From: a virus
Direction: 5' to 3' (one strand)
Virus record (IMG/VR): IMGVR_UViG_3300023116_005108
Span: 1-64,000 of that record
DNA length: 64,000 nt
The position numbers and the translations under genes are program-made. Under the pieces are notes generated by a model that was not told the DNA's origin, did no database searches, and worked only from the letters and a program-made list of their open reading frames with translations. This document shows positions 1 to 10,300 of the stretch, piece after piece (position 1 is the stretch's first letter; each line of letters starts with the position of its first letter).

Positions 1-95
1 CTGACAAGATAGACGGTTCTACATCTCCAGAAGGTGTTGCGTTGGCATTGCAAGATGCGGCAAATAATACTCAAACAGTAGGAGTAAGTTCATAA
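1..95 (+). CDS. C-terminal end of an upstream gene (partial)
   Basis: An open frame enters from the left edge and ends at a TAA whose last base is the first base of the next ATG (TAATG). Only about 30 residues are visible (from DKIDGSTSPEG to VGVSS). Too little to identify; the coupling to the next gene suggests another virion gene of the same operon. Confidence 0.6.
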   Translation, partial: DKIDGSTSPEGVALALQDAANNTQTVGVSS

Positions 96-1840
96 TGCCA
101 GTTATAATAACAAAAGCAGATTCTAATGGAACAGAATATGATTATTATCTGGTTCCGGCTCCATTAGTATCTTTCAATAAACAAACATATAATAATATAG
201 GCCGTCCGGGGTTTGGGGCTGACTACTCTGTTTCTTTACAGGGGACGTTAGTTCCAATGCTTGGAAATCCATATTATAGCGGAGATGCATCTCCAGTAGA
301 ATGGTTAAAAAATGATGATGATGCTGACGGGATATTCCGTAATCGCGGAGTTGATAGCGATAGTATTGAAAATCACCCATTAACTGAAGCTAATCTTTTA
401 GATACAACAATTAGAAAACAAGAAAAGGTTCGATGGTTATTTAGTAATCCATTAGTTAGTGGAGTTGCCCGCCCAATCAAAATTGCCATTCGTGGATGGG
501 ACGACGCTGATTATGGAGGAAGTGGCCTATCTTTTAATGCTTTTGTGGATGATGTTTCTTTTGATCCTGATGGGAGAGGCGTTAATCCCGGCGGCTATAC
601 AGTAAACATGAGGATGAGCAACTTTCTAACAAGTGCAAATCTCAATGAGTTTTCTGATTATACAAATGAAAATGCCCCGAAGTATCAAATTTCTAGTTTA
701 ACTGAAAACTTCGATATCCAAGAAGATGGTCAGAAGACATTGCAGTTTGGCACCGACGCTAGTTATGGACATAAAATTTTCCAAAGTGCAAATAAAGTTT
801 ATACAATTAACCGTTCTATCTCTGCGGTAGGATCTCCGGTATATGATGAAGACGGAGCTTATGTCAGTGGATTAGCTCCGTGGCAACAGGCCAGCGGTTT
901 TATTTATGAACACCTTGGCCTTGGCAGTGGATATATTCCAGAGATAAGATCTGAATTAAGACAATATTTAGGCAATAGCTATTCTGTTGGAAACACCGTA
1001 TATCAAGAAACAGTTGATAAAGAGGGTGGAACATATAGTCTCACTGAAACCTATACTGCATATAGCGGCAACTATCCAGTAATTGAAACCATTAGTATTA
1101 ATCAAGATGTTGGCGAAAATGAATCTAATACATTTAGTATACAAGGAAATATTCAGGGGTTAAATACTGCTGATGGCTTCTCTATCTCAACTAATGCTTA
1201 CACAAACGCATCTGGATATTGGGAAACAATTTCAACAGGTGTTCCCGCTGTCGCTTATTATCATGCACTTGGTGCTTTACCAGCAGGTAGCTGGTTGCAT
1301 CCAAAAGCATTAAGTAGATCAGTTGGTAGAGATTTTGCCGCTGGAACAATTTCTTATTCATATAATTTTGATGATAGACCGCCAAATCTTGTTCCGGGAA
1401 GTGTATCAGAAAGTATTCAAATTAGCGATACGTATCCGGGAGAAATTTTCTCTGTTACTCCAGTCATAGGTCGTAGCCAGCCAGTTTTACAATATCTTAA
1501 CTCAAGAAGTGAATATAAAAGAAATTTATCTATTAATATTGTAATGGGTACTCAGGCTCCATCGTGGAGTCTGGATCAAGTCAATGGAAGCGGAACGTTA
1601 TCTGATGGTACGGGTGGAGCTTTAACAAGAAGAGATATCCTTAAAGACTTGTTAATTAATAAAAAACCAAGTATTACTAATACTGGCGAACTTAATGAAA
1701 TTTATCAAGCTGCGAATCCAGCAAATGACCTTAATGTGACTGCTGGCAAATGCTTCCATTCAGCACCAAATGAAAGCTGGGACGCAAGAACAAGAAGTTA
1801 TACTTATAGTATTGAATGGACTTATGAGAGGAGTTCTTAA
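95..1840 (+). CDS. putative virion structural protein (581 aa)
   Basis: No family recognised. The 581-aa product has no signal peptide or membrane segment. It is rich in Ser, Gly, Asn and Tyr, with a beta-strand-like alternation throughout, and has segments such as GNIQGLNTADGFS and RNLSINIVMGT that look like stacked beta structure. It starts in a TAATG overlap with the preceding gene and ends in a TAATG overlap with the following 1249-aa gene, so the genes are translationally coupled. Size, composition and position at the head of a run of giant genes suggest a tail, baseplate or fibre component. That role is inference. Confidence 0.55.
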   Translation: MPVIITKADSNGTEYDYYLVPAPLVSFNKQTYNNIGRPGFGADYSVSLQGTLVPMLGNPYYSGDASPVEWLKNDDDADGIFRNRGVDSDSIENHPLTEANLLDTTIRKQEKVRWLFSNPLVSGVARPIKIAIRGWDDADYGGSGLSFNAFVDDVSFDPDGRGVNPGGYTVNMRMSNFLTSANLNEFSDYTNENAPKYQISSLTENFDIQEDGQKTLQFGTDASYGHKIFQSANKVYTINRSISAVGSPVYDEDGAYVSGLAPWQQASGFIYEHLGLGSGYIPEIRSELRQYLGNSYSVGNTVYQETVDKEGGTYSLTETYTAYSGNYPVIETISINQDVGENESNTFSIQGNIQGLNTADGFSISTNAYTNASGYWETISTGVPAVAYYHALGALPAGSWLHPKALSRSVGRDFAAGTISYSYNFDDRPPNLVPGSVSESIQISDTYPGEIFSVTPVIGRSQPVLQYLNSRSEYKRNLSINIVMGTQAPSWSLDQVNGSGTLSDGTGGALTRRDILKDLLINKKPSITNTGELNEIYQAANPANDLNVTAGKCFHSAPNESWDARTRSYTYSIEWTYERSS

Positions 1841-4800
1841 TGCCGACAGACATTCAGCCTTTTGGAACAACATCTTCACAAGCTGCTCCAGACTTAGCCG
1901 TTATCAAAGCATTTGGATGTACCGTCGTTGACTTTAATGTTTCAGCAGATTGGTCATCTCAAGCTGGTAGTTTAAGTTTTAGATTAATTGAAGATGAAGG
2001 CGATGGCGATAGACTGGTTATTCCAGTTCTTGGAAGCCCTCATATATTTGAACTTAAAGATACCAGCGGGAATGTTCTATTTGAGTATATTGGCTTAGTT
2101 GATTCTTTTAGTAGATCATCAAATAATAGCAAAACATACTCTGTCAGCTTAACAAGTCCACTAACTATTTTAAATGCCACCCAAGTTATTATGGATGGAT
2201 TTGCCGGACTTGGCGGATCTTTAGAAGCAAATTCTGATTTTAGCGGAACCAGTTATTATGACTTCGGACACAATAATAGTCTAATTACTGTAGATAACAG
2301 TCCCGGACAATATCATTGGCATAATGTCTCTAATCTTATCAATGTTTTGGGTATTCTGGAAAATGATCATCCAAATTATCGTGTCCCATTCGCTACAGAC
2401 TCATACGGCGATTTTGGTTACAGCGGAAAAAGTGCAGACGGTATCCCCTTAATAAAGCTGATATGGGCTTTACATATGGGCGTTAATCATCTACCAACAT
2501 TGTCAGAAGAACAGAGACAAAGAACGCATGGCGGAAATCTACTGTTTGGTAGACATAATTATAATGTCATTAGAGATGATGAAGGTATACCTTATTACTA
2601 TCACTTTGACGCTATTGGTTTTTACAATCAAGTTATTGATGCCTCACCAAATATTGGCCCTCAATTTAGAGTGGGCGGATCTAGTAAAAGCATAGCAGAG
2701 ATAGTGTCTGAAATTTGTCAAGAAGCAAATCTAGAATACTTCTGCTATATTGACTTGAATAAAAATACTGATATTGATGGTAATCCTATTGGCGATCCTA
2801 CATTACAGGAGGATGATCCCAACTGGACTCAGAACGCTATATGTAACTGGCCTTTAAATAATAGCAAGTTTACAGAAGAAGGCGGCAAATACGGCGGGAC
2901 GATAAGAATCAAAGTTCTAAATAAGAATTCATTTTTTAATGGATCTAGACCTTTTAGTAATATTGCTTATAACATTATTGGTTTAGAAGTTCCAGATATT
3001 AAAGATTCATATTGGACTACTCAAGATGGGATACACCCCGGAAAGAGACCAGTCAATAATACAGATTATGGATTGGCGGATCTAAATGATACAACATATT
3101 CTGATCCATTAGATTCTAGCGGTATAGATTCTGCCGATGAAGGCTTTACTGGAGTAGGTACACAATCAATTGCTAACGGTGGAACTTTTCCTGTTGCTAC
3201 AGGATATTGGGATTCTAGCAAACTATCTGATCTAAAGATAAAGAATTCTGACGTTTCTATCAAACTAAACGATTTAACAACAATGAAAGTTGTTACGGGA
3301 GGTTATCAAACAAGATTAGTTAGCGTTCCTAGAAAATATCTTCGTCAATACTGGGGCGATATTATTATACCAAATGCTTCAGATCCTAGAGAAACTGCTG
3401 ATACTGCTACTGATTCGTTAGGACTAAATGAAACGTCTACTAGAAAAATTCCAGTAATTACAAACATGTTAGATCCTAGAGATGTTGATGATTTTATTTT
3501 AATTGATATGCGTAGTGACTTTGCAGGATTAACAGTTCCGGGAGTGTTTAAAAATGGTATCTATGCGGCATCTATGTTAGAAATTAGATGTGCTATGACC
3601 GGCAAGGGTAGCTGGGATGCATTCTTTAATGATTATAAAAGCAAGAAGTTTATTAATTTACGAGAGCATTTTTATCCTAATTGTGTTGTGCCTCCAACGG
3701 GTGAAGATGAAAGTTCGCAAGAAGATAAAGAAGAGTCTACTAAAAAACAAAATGCCGCTGGAGGCATCGGTTATGCTGGGGCTTGTGATATATTAGGTAT
3801 TGGAAATTTATTTACTCAGAGTCTCACAACTCAAAGTATAGTTACAGAAACCTATGATCCTGATGGTCAGCCACAACCATGCTTAACTGAAGATGGAACA
3901 GAAGTTCCGGCAGCTACGTATATTGAAAAACAATTGACTGGATGCGATGACGATGGAAATCCGGTATATAGCGATGTAGAAGTTACTGGTCAATGTCCAC
4001 CAGTATTAACATGTGCTTTTGCTAATGCACAGATAAGAGACTATATTTTGCCATTAATTTATGAGCGTGTAAAAACTATTGGGGATACCCATTACGGCAA
4101 ATCATGGTATGCACCAGTACCTTATTTAAAAACTATAGAAGATTTAAATGGCGATAATCTAGTTGGAAACTTTAAACGTTCTTGGGAATTAACTGACTCA
4201 GCATATGTAGAACCTTCTCAGTATTATGCTAGGCAAATTCCACAGAGCAATATGTTTATCAATGACGGCAAGGTATCTCCATTTATTAACTATGATCATA
4301 GTTTTATTGGAGATGGTGCTGGATGGGACGAGAATTATGCCGCTGACTTGAAAAATTTGTTCAACGGTGCAAATGTAAAGGTATTTAACTTTTCAGAATA
4401 TAATCTAGACTCTCTATGTATTACAAAATATGGCAGTTACTCTATTTTACACGCATCTCCGTCTAATATTGAAAATCAATACAGCTTTTTACCATATGGC
4501 TATGATGCTATTTATACTAGAGCATCACTTCCCTTCAGTTCTATTGTAACTGGACATAGACGGTATTTTCAGGAATATAGCTCATCTGGACTTGGCCCAG
4601 AGAGTGTCACGAAGGCTGGAAGTACTAACACCTCAAACAATTTATCAAACTATACTCTCAATAATGGACAATGCACTCCTTCAGTTTGTAGGTCTATAGC
4701 TGACGGCGATCCTACACCATCTGGATATTTTGCTTATAGTGGAGTAATTGGAATACCAAGAGAAACACAGCCGGAATGGTTGAATGCCATTGTTCCAGCA

Positions 4801-5589
4801 TTAACTAGCTTAGAATATAGTGACAATGGAAGATTCTGTTTCCCGTTCGTAAAGTTTACTACTGACAGAGTTTTCTTGCCACAGCCTAAGCCGGGGCTTG
4901 CACAAGGAAAGGGTTTAACCAATGTGCCAAGTGCAGATGCATTCAAGAGATTTATTGGTGCTACGGATGTTAACGCTGGAGACTTAGATGGCTGTTCAAC
5001 ATGGGAGACATCTTATCTTGCAGCAAGCGGTAAAGCAAGACAATATAAAATAACATCCGACGATGTTGTAGAAAACCTTCAGCCATTTAAAGTATGCGTT
5101 TCTCCTAAATCTATAAATTATGCTCAAATTTCTACGAGATATGTTTATGGTCCTTGGATGACAAGTCTACCATATGTTCCATTCAGAGGTAAAATAGAAT
5201 ATGAGCAAGACGAATCATTGGTTCCAGAGAACTTTCTAATTCCAGTGGGATTTGGAACATTTGGATCTTATGACTTGTCTCAAACTAGCGGATTGACCGG
5301 AATGAATCTTGCCGCACAGGGTAGAGCAAATGCTATTGATGACTTTGCTTTGTTTGCAGTTGAAGAAGGCAGCTTTTCCATTCCGGGTGCTCCAGCAATT
5401 ACTAGAATTGGAGACGGTCTTTACGGACTGCAACAAGTTACAGACATTAAAATCAATGTAAGTTCAGACCAGATTGACACTACTTATACTTTTAAGACAA
5501 TTTCTCCAAGATTTGGCAAAAATAATAGAGATATTGAGAAGAATATAACTAAAATATCTAATAAGTTAAAGAAACTTAAATTAAGGTAA
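1840..5589 (+). CDS. large virion protein, possible baseplate hub or tail protein (1249 aa)
   Basis: A 1249-aa protein translationally coupled to its neighbour. The first ~120 residues read like a compact beta domain (SLSFRLIEDEGDGDRL, then FEYIGLVDSFSR and YSVSLTSPLTIL), a pattern seen in tail-hub-like proteins, where a short strand-rich domain precedes long insertions. Most of the rest is S/G/N/Y rich. Residues ~625-645 form an acidic/charged linker (EDESSQEDKEESTKK), followed by a stretch with several cysteines (about residues 650-730). The C-terminus is a basic helix (ISNKLKKLKLR). The hub assignment is weak; a virion role is likely from size and context. Confidence 0.5.
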   Translation: MPTDIQPFGTTSSQAAPDLAVIKAFGCTVVDFNVSADWSSQAGSLSFRLIEDEGDGDRLVIPVLGSPHIFELKDTSGNVLFEYIGLVDSFSRSSNNSKTYSVSLTSPLTILNATQVIMDGFAGLGGSLEANSDFSGTSYYDFGHNNSLITVDNSPGQYHWHNVSNLINVLGILENDHPNYRVPFATDSYGDFGYSGKSADGIPLIKLIWALHMGVNHLPTLSEEQRQRTHGGNLLFGRHNYNVIRDDEGIPYYYHFDAIGFYNQVIDASPNIGPQFRVGGSSKSIAEIVSEICQEANLEYFCYIDLNKNTDIDGNPIGDPTLQEDDPNWTQNAICNWPLNNSKFTEEGGKYGGTIRIKVLNKNSFFNGSRPFSNIAYNIIGLEVPDIKDSYWTTQDGIHPGKRPVNNTDYGLADLNDTTYSDPLDSSGIDSADEGFTGVGTQSIANGGTFPVATGYWDSSKLSDLKIKNSDVSIKLNDLTTMKVVTGGYQTRLVSVPRKYLRQYWGDIIIPNASDPRETADTATDSLGLNETSTRKIPVITNMLDPRDVDDFILIDMRSDFAGLTVPGVFKNGIYAASMLEIRCAMTGKGSWDAFFNDYKSKKFINLREHFYPNCVVPPTGEDESSQEDKEESTKKQNAAGGIGYAGACDILGIGNLFTQSLTTQSIVTETYDPDGQPQPCLTEDGTEVPAATYIEKQLTGCDDDGNPVYSDVEVTGQCPPVLTCAFANAQIRDYILPLIYERVKTIGDTHYGKSWYAPVPYLKTIEDLNGDNLVGNFKRSWELTDSAYVEPSQYYARQIPQSNMFINDGKVSPFINYDHSFIGDGAGWDENYAADLKNLFNGANVKVFNFSEYNLDSLCITKYGSYSILHASPSNIENQYSFLPYGYDAIYTRASLPFSSIVTGHRRYFQEYSSSGLGPESVTKAGSTNTSNNLSNYTLNNGQCTPSVCRSIADGDPTPSGYFAYSGVIGIPRETQPEWLNAIVPALTSLEYSDNGRFCFPFVKFTTDRVFLPQPKPGLAQGKGLTNVPSADAFKRFIGATDVNAGDLDGCSTWETSYLAASGKARQYKITSDDVVENLQPFKVCVSPKSINYAQISTRYVYGPWMTSLPYVPFRGKIEYEQDESLVPENFLIPVGFGTFGSYDLSQTSGLTGMNLAAQGRANAIDDFALFAVEEGSFSIPGAPAITRIGDGLYGLQQVTDIKINVSSDQIDTTYTFKTISPRFGKNNRDIEKNITKISNKLKKLKLR

Positions 5590-5593
5590 TACA

Positions 5594-7354
5594 ATGACTA
5601 AGGAACAGTTAGGTTGGTCATATAATCCAGCGTCTTTAATTCTTGTAGGCGAGATTACTGAAGCATTGCGGGCACAGGGCAATGTTTCTGCCACTGGAAC
5701 TAGAATAAATGCGACCGCTGATTCGCCAGTTAAAAGTGCAACTTATCATGAAATTCCACAGGCACAAGTTGGATTCATGCAGTATAGTGAATTTGCGAAC
5801 AGTGCTAGAAAATTTAATGAAATACCATCTACGGAAACTGCATATTCTGGAAGACATCCTTGGAATCTTATTGGTGCTACAAGTCTAGATGCGGTATTTT
5901 ATCCGTATACAACTCAAACGGATGAATACAGAGCGGGAAAATGGCTACCATATTGGACAAAGCCTACAGAAGCGGAAGGCGGCGATCCAACTGCAAGAGA
6001 GCTAAATCCATTCAATCCATTCAATGTTTTAGATGGAATAAATCCAAAGGGCGGATATTCTGTTGCTAATGATCCGTGGATGTCTAGCGGTCATAATATT
6101 GCAATGGCTTTAAATTATAATCCAAAAGATTCTGGTATAAATGGAAGTGGCGGATTTGTTGGAGACACTGGGATTTACCCTAGCGGATCTGGGTCTCCTA
6201 TTGACTTTTATTTTGAAAAGGATCATTGGGGCAGACATATAGTAGAAACTGAAGGCATTAGAGGCGTTGGCTTTAAAGCACCAATGGTTTTAACTGGATG
6301 GGGATACGATACTGGAGGTAATCCCGTTCCATCAAGTGGCAGTACTTTTCATCCACAAGCAATGTACAATCCGCATTTGTGGAAGTCTGGACCTGTTGAT
6401 TTAAGATGGGATGATGCGAGAGGCGTTTGGACCGGAGGAAATACTACTAAGATATATTTAGTAAAATTAACCAACGTTTACACTCCCCCAAGTTTTTCGT
6501 TTGAGGTTGATAGAAGTAATAGCAGAGATCAATATAGTAGAAATGCCCCACAAAATATGAGGGCTTTTGATTCTACCGAGGCTATATATGATCCTGAATA
6601 TCTAGCATATACTGCAAATGAAGATAACAAAAATTATTATGAACAACTGGATTATACAAGTTTAGAGTTTCCATTTTATGAAGCATTTATTATTCGCGAA
6701 ACTAAAGATTCGGTAGGTCAAAATTATTATAATATATGGACCAATGACTGTCAAGACTGTGGACATATTACAAATAGTGGATGCGGCACACAACATGGTA
6801 GCGATTCTACTGGTAAAAGAGTGTTGATAGAAAATCCTTTACGTCAATCATTTGATGTTGGAGATTTAGCATTCACTGTAGATACTGGACGTAGAAAAAA
6901 TGTAAATACAGGGTCTTTTATTGGCGGATCTGGAGAAAATGCTCGTGGTCAAATCGTGATTGATACAAGCGGTAATGGCTCTTTTCAAGTCACCTCGTCT
7001 GGATCTGGTTATACTTATGGAGGATTTGCACTATATTCTGGTTGCGATATTTGTGCTAGTCTAAGTTTAGTATTTTCTGATGGTAAACTAACAAGCGGAA
7101 CGTTAGATCCAAACACTGGTTTAACAAATTATGGATTAACATGTCCCGTTCAAATCTATGCAAATAATGCAACTGCTGAAACAGAGAGTCTACCAATACA
7201 TTGGGTGACTCAGGCAGAGTTTAAATCTCAGCAAGTTGTTACGCATGTAGAATGTGATAATGGCACTTTACAATCCTGTACATTAAAATTACAAACACAA
7301 GGATATAAGACCTGTGAGTGGTGTGGAGAAGACACGGCACTTATAAATAATTAG
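5594..7354 (+). CDS. putative virion structural protein (586 aa)
   Basis: No family recognised. The 586-aa protein starts four bases after the preceding stop. It is Gly/Ser/Pro/Trp rich, with loops such as GSGGFVGDTGIYPSGSGS. Its last third becomes cysteine rich (DCQDCGHITNSGCG near residue 390, a second group near 470, and CEWCGED at the extreme C-terminus). This composition resembles the following 2007-aa protein, so the two may assemble together. A structural role is inferred from size, composition and operon position. Confidence 0.5.
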   Translation: MTKEQLGWSYNPASLILVGEITEALRAQGNVSATGTRINATADSPVKSATYHEIPQAQVGFMQYSEFANSARKFNEIPSTETAYSGRHPWNLIGATSLDAVFYPYTTQTDEYRAGKWLPYWTKPTEAEGGDPTARELNPFNPFNVLDGINPKGGYSVANDPWMSSGHNIAMALNYNPKDSGINGSGGFVGDTGIYPSGSGSPIDFYFEKDHWGRHIVETEGIRGVGFKAPMVLTGWGYDTGGNPVPSSGSTFHPQAMYNPHLWKSGPVDLRWDDARGVWTGGNTTKIYLVKLTNVYTPPSFSFEVDRSNSRDQYSRNAPQNMRAFDSTEAIYDPEYLAYTANEDNKNYYEQLDYTSLEFPFYEAFIIRETKDSVGQNYYNIWTNDCQDCGHITNSGCGTQHGSDSTGKRVLIENPLRQSFDVGDLAFTVDTGRRKNVNTGSFIGGSGENARGQIVIDTSGNGSFQVTSSGSGYTYGGFALYSGCDICASLSLVFSDGKLTSGTLDPNTGLTNYGLTCPVQIYANNATAETESLPIHWVTQAEFKSQQVVTHVECDNGTLQSCTLKLQTQGYKTCEWCGEDTALINN

Positions 7355-7364
7355 GAATTTAAAA

Positions 7365-10300
7365 ATGGCTTTTATAACTCAGAGCGGGGACACTCCCTGT
7401 TATTCATGTGGCAAACAATGTATAAATGTAGAATTTTGTAGTGAAGGTGCCACATACGACCTAAGTGAATCAAACGGTATATCTCTTTCTAAGAATATAA
7501 AAGTTAAGATCATAGCCAACCCCGACTTTTGGGGCTTTGGAACTATAGAGGATAATGTTTTAATATCTGGCTGGGCCACATGGGGTACAAGCTACTACGA
7601 TTTCTTTGACGGTCATGACGAAGATCATTCAGCCACAAAAACATGTGGCAGTGTGACTTATGGGCCATTTATGAATGAACAACGTCCTGATGTATTTTAT
7701 AGGACCGTTTATGATCCTTACGACTCGTCATTAGCCCCTACATATAAAAAACATTATGATCAGGCTGGAGATTTAGATACCAGCACTCCACCAAAAGACA
7801 GGGGAGGTGCCGAGACTTACCTAGTAGATAGACCAAAAGGGCTTATAGAATATGTAACATCTGATGAAAATTCTTGCGACACTACAAGCCCAAACAAGGT
7901 TTTTAAGAAAACTCCAGAGAATTTTGGCTGGGGAAATAAGATAAACTTCAGCACAAAGATATTTAAAAACCTTAGTGGTGCATGGAGACTATCTAGTATA
8001 GAAAACTGTTATGAGACTGAAGATCTATACGCTCCTCCCGGATACCTATTAGATTGTAGTGGGGAGCCTAAGCAAAATATTGCTAGAGAAAGTCACCGCT
8101 TTGAGAAGTACGAGCATAATCAAAACCGAGCCAAGCTAACTGGTATTTCAAATTACTATAATTATGAATCCGGTTGTAGACCTGACGGTGCAGTAGCAGG
8201 AGAATACGCCGGTGGTTTTACAAATGCTAGTGGAATTTATCGTTCCGCCCAAGATGATTTTATACAAGCACGTTTCACTTATGGCGATGGTGCAGCCAGC
8301 GGTTTAAAAAATGGAATGACTTTAGGATTATATAACACCGTTAGTGGACAATTTAATGGGTCTTATACATTATTTGATGTTACCCATGAATCTAATTATA
8401 CTTCAGCAAAATTTGTAGGTACTCAAGGTGAAGAGATCTTCTCTTTATCTGGATTAGCCACGGAAAGTGGTGATCATTGGATAGCATTTAATACGTATGA
8501 TACTGACACATGCTGCGGACTGGCTGCATATGGAGTTGATGATAGATGGAAATCTACCTGTAATACTGACTTTCATGTAGACTTCAGGAGAGTCTTAAAT
8601 AATCCGAAAAATATTCGCCAGTCTAATAGAGATAGAGAATGGAGATACAATTACGGACTGTTTAATACAATTACTTCAAATGTTGATGCCGACAGTCCAA
8701 GATTTGATCAAAATTATGTATCAGTGAGTGGTGGGTACGCAATTATTCAGAGTGGTGAAGAATTAATCACCTTTTCTGGATCGTATATGAGCGGAATTCC
8801 ATATTTACAGAGAGAGATGTCGTATTACGGCCCCTTCTTCAATGTAGATGCTTGTGATGATGCAAAAAGACTAGAACAAAAACAAACGCGGCTGAAAAAT
8901 AAAAACGCTACATGTTACAGCAAAAGAGCGACCCTTGAAATATTTCCAGACTGTGTAACCCAATTTGATAAGTATAATGAATGTGAAACCGAGACGGAAA
9001 AATATAAACAAAATCGACTACCTAGATTAGCTTTTGTTTATCGTGGATGCGACTTTAATGACAAGTGTTCATTTGACAGCTCTGGTCTTCCGCTGGGAGG
9101 ATGGGAAAATTCTGAACCGGCAGATATGAATGATCTAAAAAGGCAGTTGGCCGGTCAAGAAATTCATATGTTTATTAATCTTGCCCGTGCTTGGGCCGGT
9201 AGGAAACCGGGATCTCCCTGTGTATGCGATTGTGGTGAAGACCCGCCTGATGGACAACGACCTCCAGTACATGTATCTATTCCTTCAGTAATGACCTTCC
9301 CGACACTGCCAAACTTCGATATTGATCCGACTGGATATGGATGCTTGGACGCAAGGTATCAGCTTCAGCAGTATAATCTATATGAAGGTCCGAATTATAC
9401 TGATCCTAACACAGAATTTTGTGATCCACTACATACATCTTGCTGTGCCTGTAATATACGACAGCCATATACTACATATGGTTACATTATGAATTTATGC
9501 GGTAAAGAAGACCGTAATAGAAAGGATGTTATTACTAAGGCGTTTGCTAAGTTAAATCATGAAAAAACCTACACTAATCAAACTCCGTTAATAGACATTG
9601 ATGAGCCTATGTACTGGAGTGTCACAGCCCCAATTCCAGCACCATTCAACCCCTCTAGTGGATTATGGAGTAGTGGAACATCCAGCAGGGACGATGAGGG
9701 TGGTGACTTTTTCCAATATGGAGGAAGTGGATATGGATGGTGGGGATTAGCTGACACAAACAAAGCCGTAATTGCTCCTTACTTTACAACAAAATGTGGC
9801 GAATTTAGCTGCTGCGGGACACCAGAATGCAATCATATAGATTATGATGCTAGTGGAACTTACACAAATGTTCTTGGCACTCATAATGGATGGCCTACTG
9901 ATGGAGTTCCGTTCTTTATTGAATGGGAAGTTGATGATAGATGTCTTGGATGTGTTAGTGCAAACATGAAGGCCGAGCCGCTCCATATAAAATTTAGTGG
10001 ATTAGGGACTGAATATATTTGGGACGAGGCTGATAGATACGGACATAACTACTGTAAATATGGTGATCCCGGATTTCTAAATCCGAAACTAGAGCCGGGA
10101 TTATTTACCTGTGCGGATGGATATGGAAATGATTATTGTGCCAGCGGAGATGGATTACGTAAAGAATATGGACATGCATATACTGGTGAAACCTGTGGAT
10201 GCCTTAGCTCCGAAGACGGATTTTCTGCAACATTAGAGCCTGTTGTAATTCCCAGCAGCGAGATTGTAATTGGATGGAGAAGCAGTCGGGACGGTGGTGG